Below, piece after piece: positions 22,211 through 33,889 of a stretch of DNA of 64,000 bases. How positions within the stretch are numbered: the stretch's first letter is position 1; every line of letters begins with the position of its first letter. The stretch comes from Tetmemena sp. SeJ-2015 (Eukaryota > Ciliophora > Spirotrichea > Sporadotrichida > Oxytrichidae). The notes under the pieces are model-generated. The model ran no database searches and was not told where the DNA came from. It saw only the letters and a list, made by a program, of their open reading frames with translations. The stretch covers positions 1 to 64,000 of the forward strand of contig JAJKFJ010022890.1 of NCBI GenBank assembly GCA_027382625.1. Direction: 5' to 3'. The position numbers and the translations under genes were made by a program.

Positions 22211-22997
22211 TCAAGCCAGCATCCTCTTGGCGGGAGGGGACCTCAGCAATCCCATCTCAACGTCAAGCGGCTTCAGCCCACCGATTGCGCTCCCGCCCAT
22301 GAGGCTGTCTTCCCCTGCTTCCTCGTAGGCACAGCTGATCTCAAACCGCTTGCGCTTCTTCTACTGACGCTTCCCAGTAGAGGTCACCTTCAACAATGCC
22401 AGGGCTCTGCCTTTCTTTTCTAAAGCATAATCTGAGGGGCCTGGAATTCTTACTCGAGTAGTAGGGTTGCGCCTCAAGGCTCCGGAGCATCTCTGGGCTA
22501 ACCTCGATGGTGTCTAGCTTCTCCTCCTCGAGTCTGCCAGACATTCTGAGCTGTTGCTGTGCGTGGACGAGCTTCTATAGGAAGTCCCCCCTGAGAGTGC
22601 CGAGTATGGAAAGCATGTAGCTGCGCTCAGGCAGCTCGCCCATGTCCTCGTAGTAGTTGAGGTAGCTGAGCAGCTCCTTGTCCCCCCGCACCATCTCGAA
22701 GATGCTCGCCACGGAGAGCTCAGGGTAGTTGGGAACGTTGATCTGGGTGAGCTCGGCCGTCCTCATCAGGAGCTTCTACCCTGAGAGGACATCCCTCAGG
22801 AAGCGGAGGCTGGTCCGCTTCTGGGAGGGCAGGTGATAGCCAGCTGTAGCAGGTTAAGCAGTATTTGAATGCATACCTTGGAACTTGAGGTAGGAGTAGA
22901 GGTCCCCCTTGGAGCTGAACTTCGATTCCAGCTGCTTGCTGCTGACGATGTGAGTCTGGTTGATGCTCGTGTGAGCCCTCTGGTTGAAGTTCATCAT
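22211..22997 (-). CDS. Second ORF of TBE-like element, unknown function
   Basis: Minus strand, starting at ATG ATG (22997), with the same leader as copy A, and convergent with the transposase, with about 50 bp between ends. It contains SSKQLESKFSSKGDLYSYLK, then a candidate 33-nt intron (22876-22844), ELTQINVPNYPELSVASIFE, YLNYYEDMGELPERSYML, and RMSGRLEEEKLDTIEVSPEM. One frame ends at TGA 22343-22341 (about 22 kDa). A shifted frame continues with KKRKRFEISC and GGLKPLDVEMG to TGA at 22213-22211. Several Gln positions are TAG. No enzymatic motif is visible. The basic cluster may be a nuclear-localisation signal. It corresponds by position to the TBE 22-kDa protein. Confidence 0.65.
22844..22876 (-). 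other. Candidate 33-nt intron in ORF2 of copy B
   Basis: Identical to 2656-2688 in copy A (GTATGC...CTACAG). If removed, KFQ is followed by AGYHLPSQKRT. Confidence 0.35.
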
Positions 22998-23039
22998 GAC
23001 TGTAGTCAAGTCGTGTCTGTCTGGTCCTCCTTTAAAATA

Positions 23040-23450
23040 AGTTAAAGTCTTAATTAATTGGGGTACATAAGCTTAAATTAGAGCTTGGGTACCTAATAGT
23101 CGCGCTCTCTCTATTAAATTAGCTGGCGACCCATATCTTGCAGGACATAAACTTGTGTCCCCGAAGCTGCATAGCGCTGGTAAATGTAGGGCTCGCGCTG
23201 GGTAGGTTGCTTTCTCTGTCTGCAGCGGGCTCGAGCCTCTTGCATGGCTTGAGACTCTAAAGAAGGAATTAGGTATGGTTTTGGATGTTTTCCATGAGCG
23301 AAAAGGTATGGTCTTCGACACTGCTTACCTCGAGGAAGCTGAGGGAGCGCTATAGCCATGCTGGGGCTGAGTGGGGTGGCTCCCAGGCTATGGTTCACTT
23401 GGGTGACTAAAGTTTAAGTGCCTGATTATTTAATAGGAATAATTTACTAT
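23040..23450. other. Intergenic region between the divergent ORF2 and zinc-finger/kinase genes
   Basis: Holds the putative promoters of both divergent genes. It is shared with copy A (about 2110-2510). Short open frames here are shadows, and no specific motif is recognised. Confidence 0.4.
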
Positions 23451-23455
23451 TTAAT

Positions 23456-24995
23456 ATGGAGAGCGCAAGCCAATCGCAAGGCATGAGCCGCACAGCCCAG
23501 TGCGCTGAGCCGGCGAGTCCTCGGCCCTATGGAAGCAGCGGCTTCGCTGCGCAAGGAAGCCTCGTGCCCCATCAGCGAACGCGAGGCCAGCGGGGCTACC
23601 ACGATTGGCTGGAGGAATGGCTGTCGCGAAGGCGAGAGCAGGGAAGCGAGAGGGCCCAACGGCCCAGGCTCCTGCTCAGGTGCGCGCATTGCCACAGAGT
23701 CTACAAGCCCAAGGAGCTCAAGAGGCATGCCGGGGTCCATGCGCGCGCCAAGGGCTGCTACCAACAATTAAAAATCAGGGGCACGTATTAGTGCAAGCTC
23801 TGCAGCGATGGAGCGAGGGCGTTCCCTACCTCTCGCGCCCTCAAGGCGCACCTGGCTAGCCATAGCAAGGAGGATCTCTTGCGCTCTGGGTACAGCCCTC
23901 TAGTCCTGAAACAGCTTAAGCCCGACGCTCCTCCACTAGGAGCTCCTCGCCAAGACGCCATCGCAGCAGAGGCGGCTATACCCTGCGCGCTGACACGGAC
24001 TTCGAAGCTGCCCTAGGTCACAGCGGCAGATTCCTACGTCGTGCTGCCACGCTAGCTGGGCCAGCTATGTCAGGCTCCCGTGCAGGAGCTCCGGCGCCCT
24101 TCAAACTGCGAGGAGCCAGTACACTGCCATTCTTAAAGCGGCCTCTTAGTGAGGACTAGCGAAGGTATCGCGCGAGCTCTTGATGAGCTGGAAGTCCCAT
24201 TCACAATTCGATGGGAGCTCAATACGATCTTAGAGCACGTTGGAAGGTCAGGCGGCCTCTACTTGGAGGAGCCCCAGAAGCAAGATGGAGACGAAAGGCA
24301 CCACTCGCACTTCAGCAAGCAGGACTTGCAAGAGGATGCAGAGAACATGATGCGCCTGTTCAACGACTTCAAGGTCACCACCTACCTCAGGCAATAGGGC
24401 GTGCAAGGTCTCGACGAGGTCAGGCAGGTCTACATCTGGCGGGAGGGGATACTATTCATCTACAGAGAGTATGACTACAGCTTTGCAATCTTCACACAGA
24501 ACCCCGTCCAGGCCTGGATGCTCGTCGAGGTACTTGGTATGATGCTCAGCATAGTCGGAGCAGTGCACCAGCATGGGGTCACACACCGCTGTCTCAGCCC
24601 TTCCTACTTTCGCATCATCGGGAAGACCCCGCCCGAGGTCTTCCTTTTGCAACTTTCGCCATGCATGCAAGGCTGGCTAGGAAAGCCTGGATCAGTGGCT
24701 GCCGCCCATCCCTTGGATCAGACACCGCGAGGAGGCAGAGGTGCTGGCGGCCAAGGCCTCGTTCGACATCTACTCCATGGGCCTCATCGTCTGCAGCGGC
24801 TTCCTCAAAGACACACTCCTGTCGCTCACCACACATAGTGGCTCGGTTCACACCGCCTTGAGGCTGCAGTACATAGCTTCGGGCTACACCAAGAATCAGA
24901 GGTGGTTCCTAGACGATCTCATCCATTTCAAAGACGGAAGCTTGAGCCTAGACGACATTGCAAAGAAGCTCAAGTAATTGTTTAAAAAGACATGA
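23456..24995 (+). CDS. C2H2 zinc-finger plus kinase-like (probably pseudokinase) protein, about 57-kDa class
   Basis: About 513 codons from ATG 23456 to TGA 24993-24995. Finger 1: Cys76, Cys79, His91, His95. Finger 2: Cys113, Cys116, His132, His136, where YQCKLC uses TAG for Gln. A linker leads to a kinase-like domain from about residue 235. It has HQHGVTHRCLSPSYF at the HRD loop, VFL then (frame-corrected) CNFRHAC at the DFG position, and EAEVLAAKASFDIYSMGLIV for the APE and DxWSxG region. The catalytic Asp of HRD is Cys and DFG reads NFR, so catalysis is doubtful. One extra T near 24645 breaks the frame, and a second shift follows near 24690. The C-terminus ends after a TAA (Gln). Known TBE 57-kDa proteins have this domain pair. 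Confidence 0.85.
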
Positions 24996-25239
24996 CATAT
25001 TTATTTTGTAGATTAAATTTTATTCTCTATTTTTCTTCAGGATTCAATTAGGTTTACTTACTCTCCACAAATCATTTTTTCTAATTCGAAAACAGGTGGA
25101 ATTCTGAAATAACAGCTAGTAGAATAAATTCCCATTTCTTTATATCTAGTCTCCATTAAGTTATTTCTAAATATCAATAACTTAAATCTGAATAAGTTTA
25201 ATAAATTACATTTTTTGGATTAAGAAGTATTAAGCTCAT

Positions 25240-25269
25240 CAACGATCACCTATCTCTATTCAACCTATA
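25240..25269 (-). repeat. Right terminal inverted repeat of element B
   Basis: Inverted TATAGGTTGAATAGAGATAG then GTGATCGTTG. The closest match elsewhere is the left end of element C (48537). Confidence 0.85.
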
Positions 25270-25274
25270 ATACA

Positions 25275-27560
25275 GATAAATTTTAGGATTTCATTATCTG
25301 AGTTAGTAATGCTTACAAAGGAAGATGCATCGCGATTTTTCAAGACAATCTCCGAAATTATCGCACTAAAATAATTACAGGACTGTATAAAGATCTTAAA
25401 ATAAAGCTTTTGTTCCCTCTCATACTCTCTACAGTATAGCCATTTGTGAGCTACTTCTCTTTAGTATAAAACAAAGAAAAGAGAATAAAAATCTAATCAT
25501 AACTTAGGAATGAGAGAATCAATACTAATCCGCTTATAAAGCACGAATTTTCAGAGATAGAGTTAAAACAGTAAGAGACTAATGTGGGGGGGGAAATAAG
25601 AAATTAGGATAAAGTTTGAGTTAATGAAATTAAGTCTCTCAAATATTTAATCTTAATTTTGAGATAGTTTACTCAATCCCATCGTGGCTATTGTCCTGAG
25701 AAATTTAATTTTCAGAGTTGTCTACAATAAGCTGATTTTGATTGAAATTCTACTTGGAGGCAGAACCCAGGTCTTTTCTAGATTTGAATCTCTTGAGTGA
25801 TATTATAGGGAAGGGATTCAGCTTCTAGCCATAAATATTTTTTCTTATTATTTCATTAGCTAAAGAGCTCTCTCATTTATCTCAAAATTCTTGAAGGATG
25901 TAATGATATACTTGAGATTAAGAGTTGACTTGTGAAAGCCATCAGATGTGAGAATAAAGTAATTTTTATTAGATCTATCTGCTGACACTTTTAAATTTTC
26001 CTCCAGGATGAAAAGTAAGTCTAGCTAATGTATTTCACTATATTTAAGAAGAATTACTGTCAGTTGGCTATTGCTTTTCGTACATGCATAGAAAAAATTG
26101 GAGGGGGTCCTGCATCATTTTTTTGTCTTTGAAGATCCTTCTCACTGAGAGTTGATTCTTAGGGATCTTTGTAGTTTTAATATCTGTTATCTTTAGTAAG
26201 TTATTCTCGTTAAAAATTGGTTTGAATTAATCTTTATTTACTCCCTCATTCGGATGCCTAATATTTAAGTCTAAATATTTCATTGATGTAGGTGTCCAAA
26301 TCATGTCTCGATCTAAATCTTCCTTCTATATCAAAAGCACCCAACTTCACTAAAGACTCATCCATGGCTACTTAGACCGACTGTTCGAAATTACCCAATT
26401 TTCTTGGCAAACTATGATTAATAGTAAATTAATTGCCCACCACTTAATAAATTGTTCTAATTTTACAATCCTTATTATAAGTAAAAACATTCCATAAAGA
26501 AAAAATTGAGGATGCGAAATCAAACTTACCATTAAGTAATGAAAATTATTAATTCAAGCTTTTTTAGTTTGTAATTATTTTCTTAATAAATAAAAAATCG
26601 TGTGATCTTTTAGGGCTATTTGTTTTTTTATATTTGAGTGATTTTCTGATAAAATTGAAAAGAGATCGGCAGTTCTAAATAATTTAAAAACTTAAATTAA
26701 TTGATGGCGGGCTTCTATCTTTTTTTTTTCATAATAGTATGCATTATTTAATAATAAATTTATAATTTATAAATGGATATGAGTAACGCCAAGAAGTAGA
26801 GAAGAATAGTGATAACTATATATTCAAAACTAAACAAATAACTACCTAAGACAACATTAAATCTAAAACGAAGAGATAAAAAAAATCCCAGAAGCATTTG
26901 GGAGAGGAGTAAACATCTTTTGCAATTATCCATTTAGAAGGGGTTCACTCGTCAGGCTAAGCGAAGAGGCATCCAATTACATTAAAAAATAACAAAGAAT
27001 TACACTCTGAAAGACATTTACGACAACTAAACTTTTAAGAGACCACTACCTATCTAATTATGAGCAAGGTAAGAAAAGAATTAAAAAGCATCAACTCTCA
27101 AGAATGTAGATTCAATAAAATAGATGATAAAGATGAGCACTTTATTAACTCACAAATTTCAACAAAAAAGAAAGGAGGAAACTAAGTCATTAAGATCAAA
27201 AGTAGTCCTTTTATTAGATTTCTTCAAATCAGAGACTCAATTTAAGTTCGGCAAAGGTTTCAAAGTATAACAGAATAACAACAATCTCGAAGGCTTAGTT
27301 AAGACTCTACTATAAACGCCAATGATTAAAAAACTCTCTGGTGATCAAGACTACAGCTGTGATGAATTCCAAATCTACTCACAATAAAAAAACTGTATAA
27401 ATTATTTAGAAAAAGAGATTTGGATAAGATATCAATCAAAAGAAAAGCTAAGTTGAATAAACCTTAGCATCAATCGCAAAAAGATCAAGATTGATAAAGG
27501 CTTAGATATTGAAAGCAAGGCCCGCGACCATGAATTATATCAATTCCTAAACCTAAGTCT
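25275..27560. other. AT-rich region with no gene recognised
   Basis: No TIR pair or recognised coding segment. At 26700-26760 there are long T and AAT runs. Confidence 0.4.
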
Positions 27561-27567
27561 AAATTAA

Positions 27568-28177
27568 TGTAGGATGCTTAAGATTAGGTGATCACACAAT
27601 TAATCTGCTTATTTTCTCCATTTTTAAAAGCAATTAAATTAACATTGATAATTAAGATGAATTTATAACGAATAATGTCTGCCGCTAGTGCCAACTTCAT
27701 CCATTTCTAAAAAAGGCTATTTTACAGATTTGACATAGGAGGTCTACCCAGCCAATTTAGCCACAGTGTTTCAGCCAAGACAGAGGCACTCAGTCGCCCT
27801 ATCCTCATCCCTCCAGCTTAACGACGAGACAGTTCTATCACAGACTTTGGTTGAGGTCTTTGGGAGTTGCCAAGGTGAAAGCTAAAGATGGCCGAGGATC
27901 CTTGGAGCGGCACCCCCTCGTCGGTTAGCTGGAGGTCTGAGGATAGGGCGGCTGAGTGCCTCTGTCTTGGCTGAAGCACTGTGGCTAAATAGGCTGGGAC
28001 GACCTCCTATGTCAACTCTGCAAAATAGCGTTTTTTAGAAAATGAATGAAGTCGGCACCAGCGACAGACATATTCGTTATAAATTTCTCTTAATTATCAA
28101 TATTAATTAAATTGATTTTAAGAACGTAGAAAATAAGCAGATTAATTGTGTGATCACCTGATCTTAAGCATCCTATA
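27568..28177. mobile_element. Palindromic element S with 261-bp arms and TIR-like termini
   Basis: Arms 27568-27828 and 27917-28177 are inverted copies with scattered mismatches and an 88-bp loop. The outer ends read T(G/A)TAGGATGCTTAAGAT, then AGGTGATCAC. They keep TATAGGATG and GGTGATC of the common TIR but differ between them. The inner parts of the arms are G+C-richer (AGACAGAGGCACTCAG). No transposase is present. It looks like a fold-back member of the same terminal class. Confidence 0.75.
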
Positions 28178-28179
28178 AT

Positions 28180-30200
28180 AGTTTACACAAATTGAGAAAG
28201 AAATTTTGAGAATCATGATAGGTTATAGATACTTATAAGATGACATATTGAGTACTCTTCCTGCTTCATAGGTTATCTCATCTAAAATATCCCTTGAATA
28301 GCATGTAATTTCTATTGAAGAGGATATGAGATATATTAGATTATATGATCAGAAAGCAAAGTGGATATCATAAACATCTCGAAGTTTATCTAGCTCGGTC
28401 TGATTGAAAAATATAGAACTTCATACATTAAATCTGAATACCAATACTTGATTATTTTCCTTTATAAAGTTCAAGATCCCTCTGATCCAATCCTAATCCT
28501 CGATGAGAACCCTGAAGTACACAGAAAAAGTGGCACGGTGCTTAGCTTGTTGAGTGATAATTATCTAATAAACTTAGCTTTGGAAAGATGAATGATTGTT
28601 CTTCAATCTTAGAAAGGCATGTAAAATAAGAGATAAAATCAATTATTCAACTAAAAGAACAATCTTTCTAAAAGAAATAACAAAGAGATAATTTCAGAGT
28701 TTATCCAGAGACAAGAGGAGGTAAAGATCTCTCATTATTTACATAAACTTTATGATGAATAAACGGAAACATTTTTTCATAAGAGATAATTCACAATAGA
28801 GGAGCTATTAGAAATATCAAGAAAAGTAGAAAATATATGCGATGAATATAAGTACATTGATATTCTTTCAGCCTTGGCTTAAGTGATTTTGATTTGCTCA
28901 AGTAGGACAATTCAATGTCATATTCAAATGAATTCTGGGAAAACCTTGGTCATGAGCTTGATTACAAATATTAGAAACAATACAATATAATATGGATCCA
29001 AGTTAAATCATAACATTTCAATCGTAGGCGAATACAATCAAATTCTATCAACCTGACTACAATGTTGTTTAAAATATAATCTTTGGCTATGGGATCTTAG
29101 ATTAGCATTGTGTTATCTCTTCATTGCGACTTGTGATCATTGGATGTAGAGGATTGTTAAAAAAAACATTGGATTAAACTTAAATTTTGACGCTTTAGAG
29201 TGAGGTTGAGTTATTGGCTTGCATCCAGTAATACCTAGGTGAGATTATGAAATCTTCAAAAAATAAGCTTAGCGTGTTTATTAGAAGATGTCATTTATAA
29301 AGAAGTTTGAGCAACACACCCTCTTCATAATCTATTACACTGAAACAAATGATAAATGAGAAAATTTTTATTAAAATTTTTGGATTAACTCTAGAAAATC
29401 TACGATTAGATAATCGTAGACATAAATTTAATGCAAAATTTGAGCTATTTTAAACATAGCTCTTTTTTGACAGTGACATATGAAGGTTTAACTTTCAAGA
29501 TTTATAGTTACTTAAGCTAGTCATTTATAAATGCTTTACTGTTTATATTTTTTCCTAAGTTAAATATAAACTACTTTACTAAAAACTAATTAATTTAAAA
29601 AGCTAAATACTATTCGCTAAGATAGAGTTAGTTCCTTCAAGGCGCGGAAAAAATCATTAAAGCTTGTAATTAGCAGTTCCACCTTGGCATTTAATGTCCT
29701 AAAATAATCCTTATTATTCCTTTTGATGTACACTAATAGAATCAGTTAATAGGTAAGAGAGATTTTAGATGATGATTTATTCAACCTTTACTTATTTTTA
29801 TTTATAGCAAAATTGTTAAATTATTTATTGATAATTTAATTTTGTCTCTGTTTTCTTGAGAGGGATGTTGATATAAAAATTATAAGAGAGACAGTAGTGT
29901 CATCCAAGACTCAGAAGATTGCTGAGTACAACACCATACTTAATTAGATGCATAGATTATTATTTGATGAAACGTGAAGCCTGAAAGCTAGCATCAAAAG
30001 ATAAGAAGAATGAACTCTAGAACAAAAGGTATCTTACAATATGTTTATCTAATTGTGCTAAACCTCTCTCAAACTCAGAATATTCTTGGAATAAAGAAAT
30101 TAATTTGTTATATAAAAGTAGATTAACTATTGAATTCAAAATATTTTTAATAAATCTCATATTAATATACTATTACCAACTAAAGGTAGTTTTTGTTCTA
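28180..30200. other. AT-rich region with no gene recognised
   Basis: No repeats or coding islands convincing enough to list. Confidence 0.35.
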
Positions 30201-30224
30201 CCTTTAATTGAACTCTATTAAAGC

Positions 30225-30430
30225 ACTTTGAGTTCAATCTCTTAAGTATTGGATGAGGTGACTTTGATTACGGCTTCTCTGAAGTCACTTTCATCACCAA
30301 AGCTTGGGCAAGTCGCCACTCGCTGTGAGACTGGGAGGAAGGCCTCAATTTATCTTTCCTTCCTGAAGGCTTAGTATGCCTTCACTTTTCACGCTCAAAG
30401 TAATAAGGAGCGACCATTCCTCTTGGATAA
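30225..30430. repeat. G+C-richer dispersed repeat, copy 1
   Basis: Similar to 31440-31660: CTTTCCTTCCTGAAGGC...GGAGCGACCATTCCTC here, CTTCCCTTCCCGAAGGC...GGAAGCGACCATACTC there. Both are more G+C-rich than their surroundings. No conserved frame is clear. Confidence 0.5.
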
Positions 30431-31118
30431 AAGTTAACCATTTTGCTATTTTATAGAGCACCTCCGATGATTATTTAAGATGGAGTTAAGAACAGGAAAT
30501 GAGAAGTTATATTCATGGATGAATTGGAGAGATCTTCTACTGATTTGGAGTATAATTAACAAATTGCATCAATTCATTCTCTAACTTTTAAATCGCTCTC
30601 TTAAGATGGACATAGCTTTACTTTTCTTCCCCTTCTCAAAGATTATTATCTCACATATAATTTAATGAGGATCAATAAATATAAAGAAAAAGTGGAAGAT
30701 AAAAACAAATTCAAGAAGGTCTTGCTTCTTATGGAAAAATTACTCAGAATATTCTGAAATTTGAGTGTTAATATGATCATCAGACTCAGGAAGATAAAAT
30801 TATTAAACTCTAAATAAATTCGCATCTATTCATTAATGGACAAAGTTACTTATTTATAGGTAGCCATGAAAACCAATCCTCATTAATAAGATGAACTAGC
30901 GATAACGATGACCTCACAGAAGGTCTTAATTATCAACTTAAATTTCAAAAGAAAAAATGGGCATATTTCTTTATGCTTATGTTAGTAATTATTATAATTC
31001 ATTTCGAAGTTAATTTCTTACTAAGAACAAAGAAGGACCATTATAACATGAGAAAGACTCCCAGACTTCGTGGTAAATTGATAAAATTAGTAAGAGCAAT
31101 AAAGCAATGTTAAGATAT

Positions 31119-31230
31119 AACGTAGAAGGATTGCAAGGAGCAACACTGGAGGACTGGGCTCTTTGCTTGCCTTTAGTGCCGTCGGCTCAATCTCTCGGAA
31201 TATAAGCACTTGTTGGCTTTGTTTGAAACT
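31119..31230 (+). CDS. Short coding-like island
   Basis: The frame VEGLQGATLEDWALCLPLVP, then SAQSLGIQALVGFV, ends at TGA. It is rich in Leu, Ala, Gly and Val, unlike local background. It lies between the two copies of the 30.2/31.4-kb repeat. No family is recognised. It may be one exon or germline segment. Confidence 0.35.
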
Positions 31231-31439
31231 ACGATCTGCAACTCTTGCGCCATTTTTAGTAGGAAATAGTAGACATTTATTTTTACTTAAATATCATCTA
31301 TTGTAATTTTATACTATTTTATGAGAGTTTGAATTATTAAAAATGATTTGATGATTTTGATGAATTTAGGGAGAAAATTTAATACTAAAGGCAGCTTAAA
31401 TCTATGAATAGTGTCAGAAAAGGAGATTCATCAAGCTAG

Positions 31440-31660
31440 AGGTCATCAGAGTCATTCTCATCTCTGCTACTCTAAGTATTGCCAGCTGTCCAATACAAGG
31501 CAAGGTTGCGAAATAAACACTCGCCCAGAGGCAAGGAGAACGCCTCCACCTCAGCTCAAATCTTCCCTTCCCGAAGGCATAAGTTGACCTTAACTTTTAT
31601 TGGCAAAGAGTGATGGGAAGCGACCATACTCAAGGATTATCTTCTGGAAAATGGGGTCTC
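31440..31660. repeat. G+C-richer dispersed repeat, copy 2
   Basis: Direct-oriented relative of 30225-30430. It shares the GAAGGC and GCGACCAT blocks at similar spacing. Confidence 0.5.
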
Positions 31661-31664
31661 TTCC

Positions 31665-32660
31665 TTTTATGGTGAGGTCCACTACTGAAAGTGATATTAT
31701 CAGTGGTGCTATCATTCTTGAGAATGAAATCCTCCAGCTTTTTTAAGTATTAAATGTAATAAAATAATTTAAATAAAAAATAATTTAATTTTAGTGTTTT
31801 TAATTGGCAAAATAATAAGATGTGTTGATGATAGTTGTTTCTTGAGAAGAAGTAGTAGTTAGTTAAGATATTTTTAGATTTGAGTCAGGTATTTTATCTT
31901 GTTACGATTATGATGAATCATCTTATTATGGCTGAGTCTGGTCAGTTTAATTTGCGTCTGTGGAAGTATTGGTTTGAGTATTGTTGTCAGTTTGATTTAC
32001 ACTACTTGAGGTAATATATTTAATCTTTTTTTAATATAATTTAATACTTATAATTTAAAAAAATAAAGCACACTCAAAATATAAAGCAAAAATTAAATAA
32101 ATAAGCAAGAGAGATATATATTACTAATACATTTAACTAATATAACATTTAGATGTCGTTATTTTTTCCATCTCCTAAAATATCTGTGGAAGAACCTTAA
32201 ACTAACTTACTCGTCTTAGTCGTCATTTTAGCCGTAGTTGTGCCAACAATGTTTTAAACTGAGTTTGAATATGATTAGTTTTGAGAAAGTTTGACAAGAC
32301 ACCAAAAGCAACTGTTTTTATAAAAAGTGCAAGTTAAAAAGATTGTAGTTAACATAAATACTTACAAATATAACTAAAATTATCAAAACTTCTCCTACTA
32401 TTGTCAGAGACTGATTGCACAACTACTGCTAAATATTATTGATAACACAAGTAAGTAAATTTAAAGTTTCTTCCACATAAATTTGAGGAGATGGAAAAAA
32501 ATAACAACAATTAATAATTATATAGTTTAAATATATTATAGCAAAGAATCTAATTAAATTTAAAGGTGTTTAATTATTCAAATAGAAGCTGTTCGAGTCT
32601 TAGTAGGATTTTTTATTTAATTCGTTTTAATTTTAATATCTCTAATTTGGGGTAAAAAAT
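31665..32660. other. AT-rich region with no gene recognised
   Basis: No TIR or coding island seen. Confidence 0.4.
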
Positions 32661-32669
32661 TTAATTCTA

Positions 32670-33802
32670 AATACAAAAAACAAAAACAAAAACACAACAA
32701 AACAACAACAAACAAACAAAACCCCAAACCAAACCACAAAAAACAAAACCACAAAAAACCCCAAAACCAAACCAGCTTAACCCCACACAAACCCAAACAA
32801 AAAACCCCCAAAAACCCCACACCCCAACAACATTGATTAAATTAGCAAAAACCAAAAAAAAACCAAAAAAAAAACAAAAACAAACAACACAAAAAAAAAA
32901 CAAAAACCACAAAACAAAAAAAAAAAAAAACAAACCAAAACAAAAACCAAAACAACAAAACAAACACAACAACCAAACAAACAACAAACACACAACAAAA
33001 AAAACAAACAACAACAACAACAAACACAAAACAACACAACAAAACAACAACAAAAAACAAAAACAACAACAACAAAACAACAACAAACAACAACAAAAAA
33101 CAACAACAACCAACAACAAACAACAACAACAACACAACAACAACAAAAAAAAACAACAAAACAAAACAACAACAACAACAACAACAACAACACAAACAAA
33201 CAACAACAAAAACAACAAAACAACAACAACACAACAAAACAACAACAACAACAACAACAAACAAATTAAAAAACAACAACAACAAAAACAAAACACACAA
33301 CAAACAACAACCACAACAACAACAAAACAACAACAACAACCACAACAACAAAAACAAAAACAACAAACAAAACAACAAAAAACAAACAAAACGAACAAAC
33401 CACACAAACAACAACAACAACAAAAAAACACAAACAACAACAAAACAACAACAACAACAAACAACAAACACAACAACAACAACAACAACAACACAACAAC
33501 AGCAAAACAAAAAAACAACAAAAACAACAACAACAACAAAACACAACAACAACAACCAACAACAACAACAACAACAACACAACAACAAAAAACACAACAA
33601 CAACAACAACAACAACAACAAAAACAACAACAAAAACACAAAACAACAACAACAACAACAACCAAAACAACAAAACAACAAAAAAACACAACAAAAAAAC
33701 AACAAACAAAAAAAAAAAAAACAAAAAACAACAAAACAAAAACAAAAACAACAACAAAAAAAAAAAAAAAAAAACAACCAACCAACAAAACACAAAACAA
33801 CA

Positions 33803-33859
<57 letters not shown>

Positions 33860-33880
33860 AAACAACAACAAAAACAACTC
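32670..33880. repeat. A/C-only low-complexity tract, largely (CAA)n
   Basis: From about 32848 to 33877 the plus strand is almost entirely A and C. It is dominated by CAA units with longer A runs, and only a handful of G or T appear. The left flank (32670-32830) is C-richer, with CCCCAAAACC-like patches but no regular telomere repeat. Very long frames on both strands are artefacts of the composition (Lys/Gln/Asn/Thr one way, Phe/Val/Cys/Leu the other). Confidence 0.9.
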
Positions 33881-33889
33881 CTCTTTTGC

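Larger units (their letters stand above)
20770..25269 (+). mobile_element. TBE-like transposon, copy B, complete with terminal inverted repeats (4.5 kb)
   Basis: The ends are TATAGGTTGAATAGAGATGG on the left and, inverted, TATAGGTTGAATAGAGATAG on the right, each followed by an ATCGT-type block, and flanked as TAT/ATA. Inside are three genes: a DD34E transposase (+), a protein of unknown function (-), and a protein with two C2H2 fingers plus a kinase-like domain (+). That trio is the known content of Oxytricha TBE transposons, whose genes encode about 42-, 22- and 57-kDa proteins. The terminal sequence here, however, is not the telomere-like repeat known for TBE. It resembles the TATAG ends of Tec elements and IESs. 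Coding parts are strikingly G+C-rich, while the outer 250-400 bp are AT-rich. Confidence 0.9.

Noticed and set aside
32700..32830. Telomere-like C4A4 repeats beside the A/C tract
   Set aside because: CCCCAAAACC-type patches occur but without a regular repeat unit, so not a telomere or telomere-bearing element.
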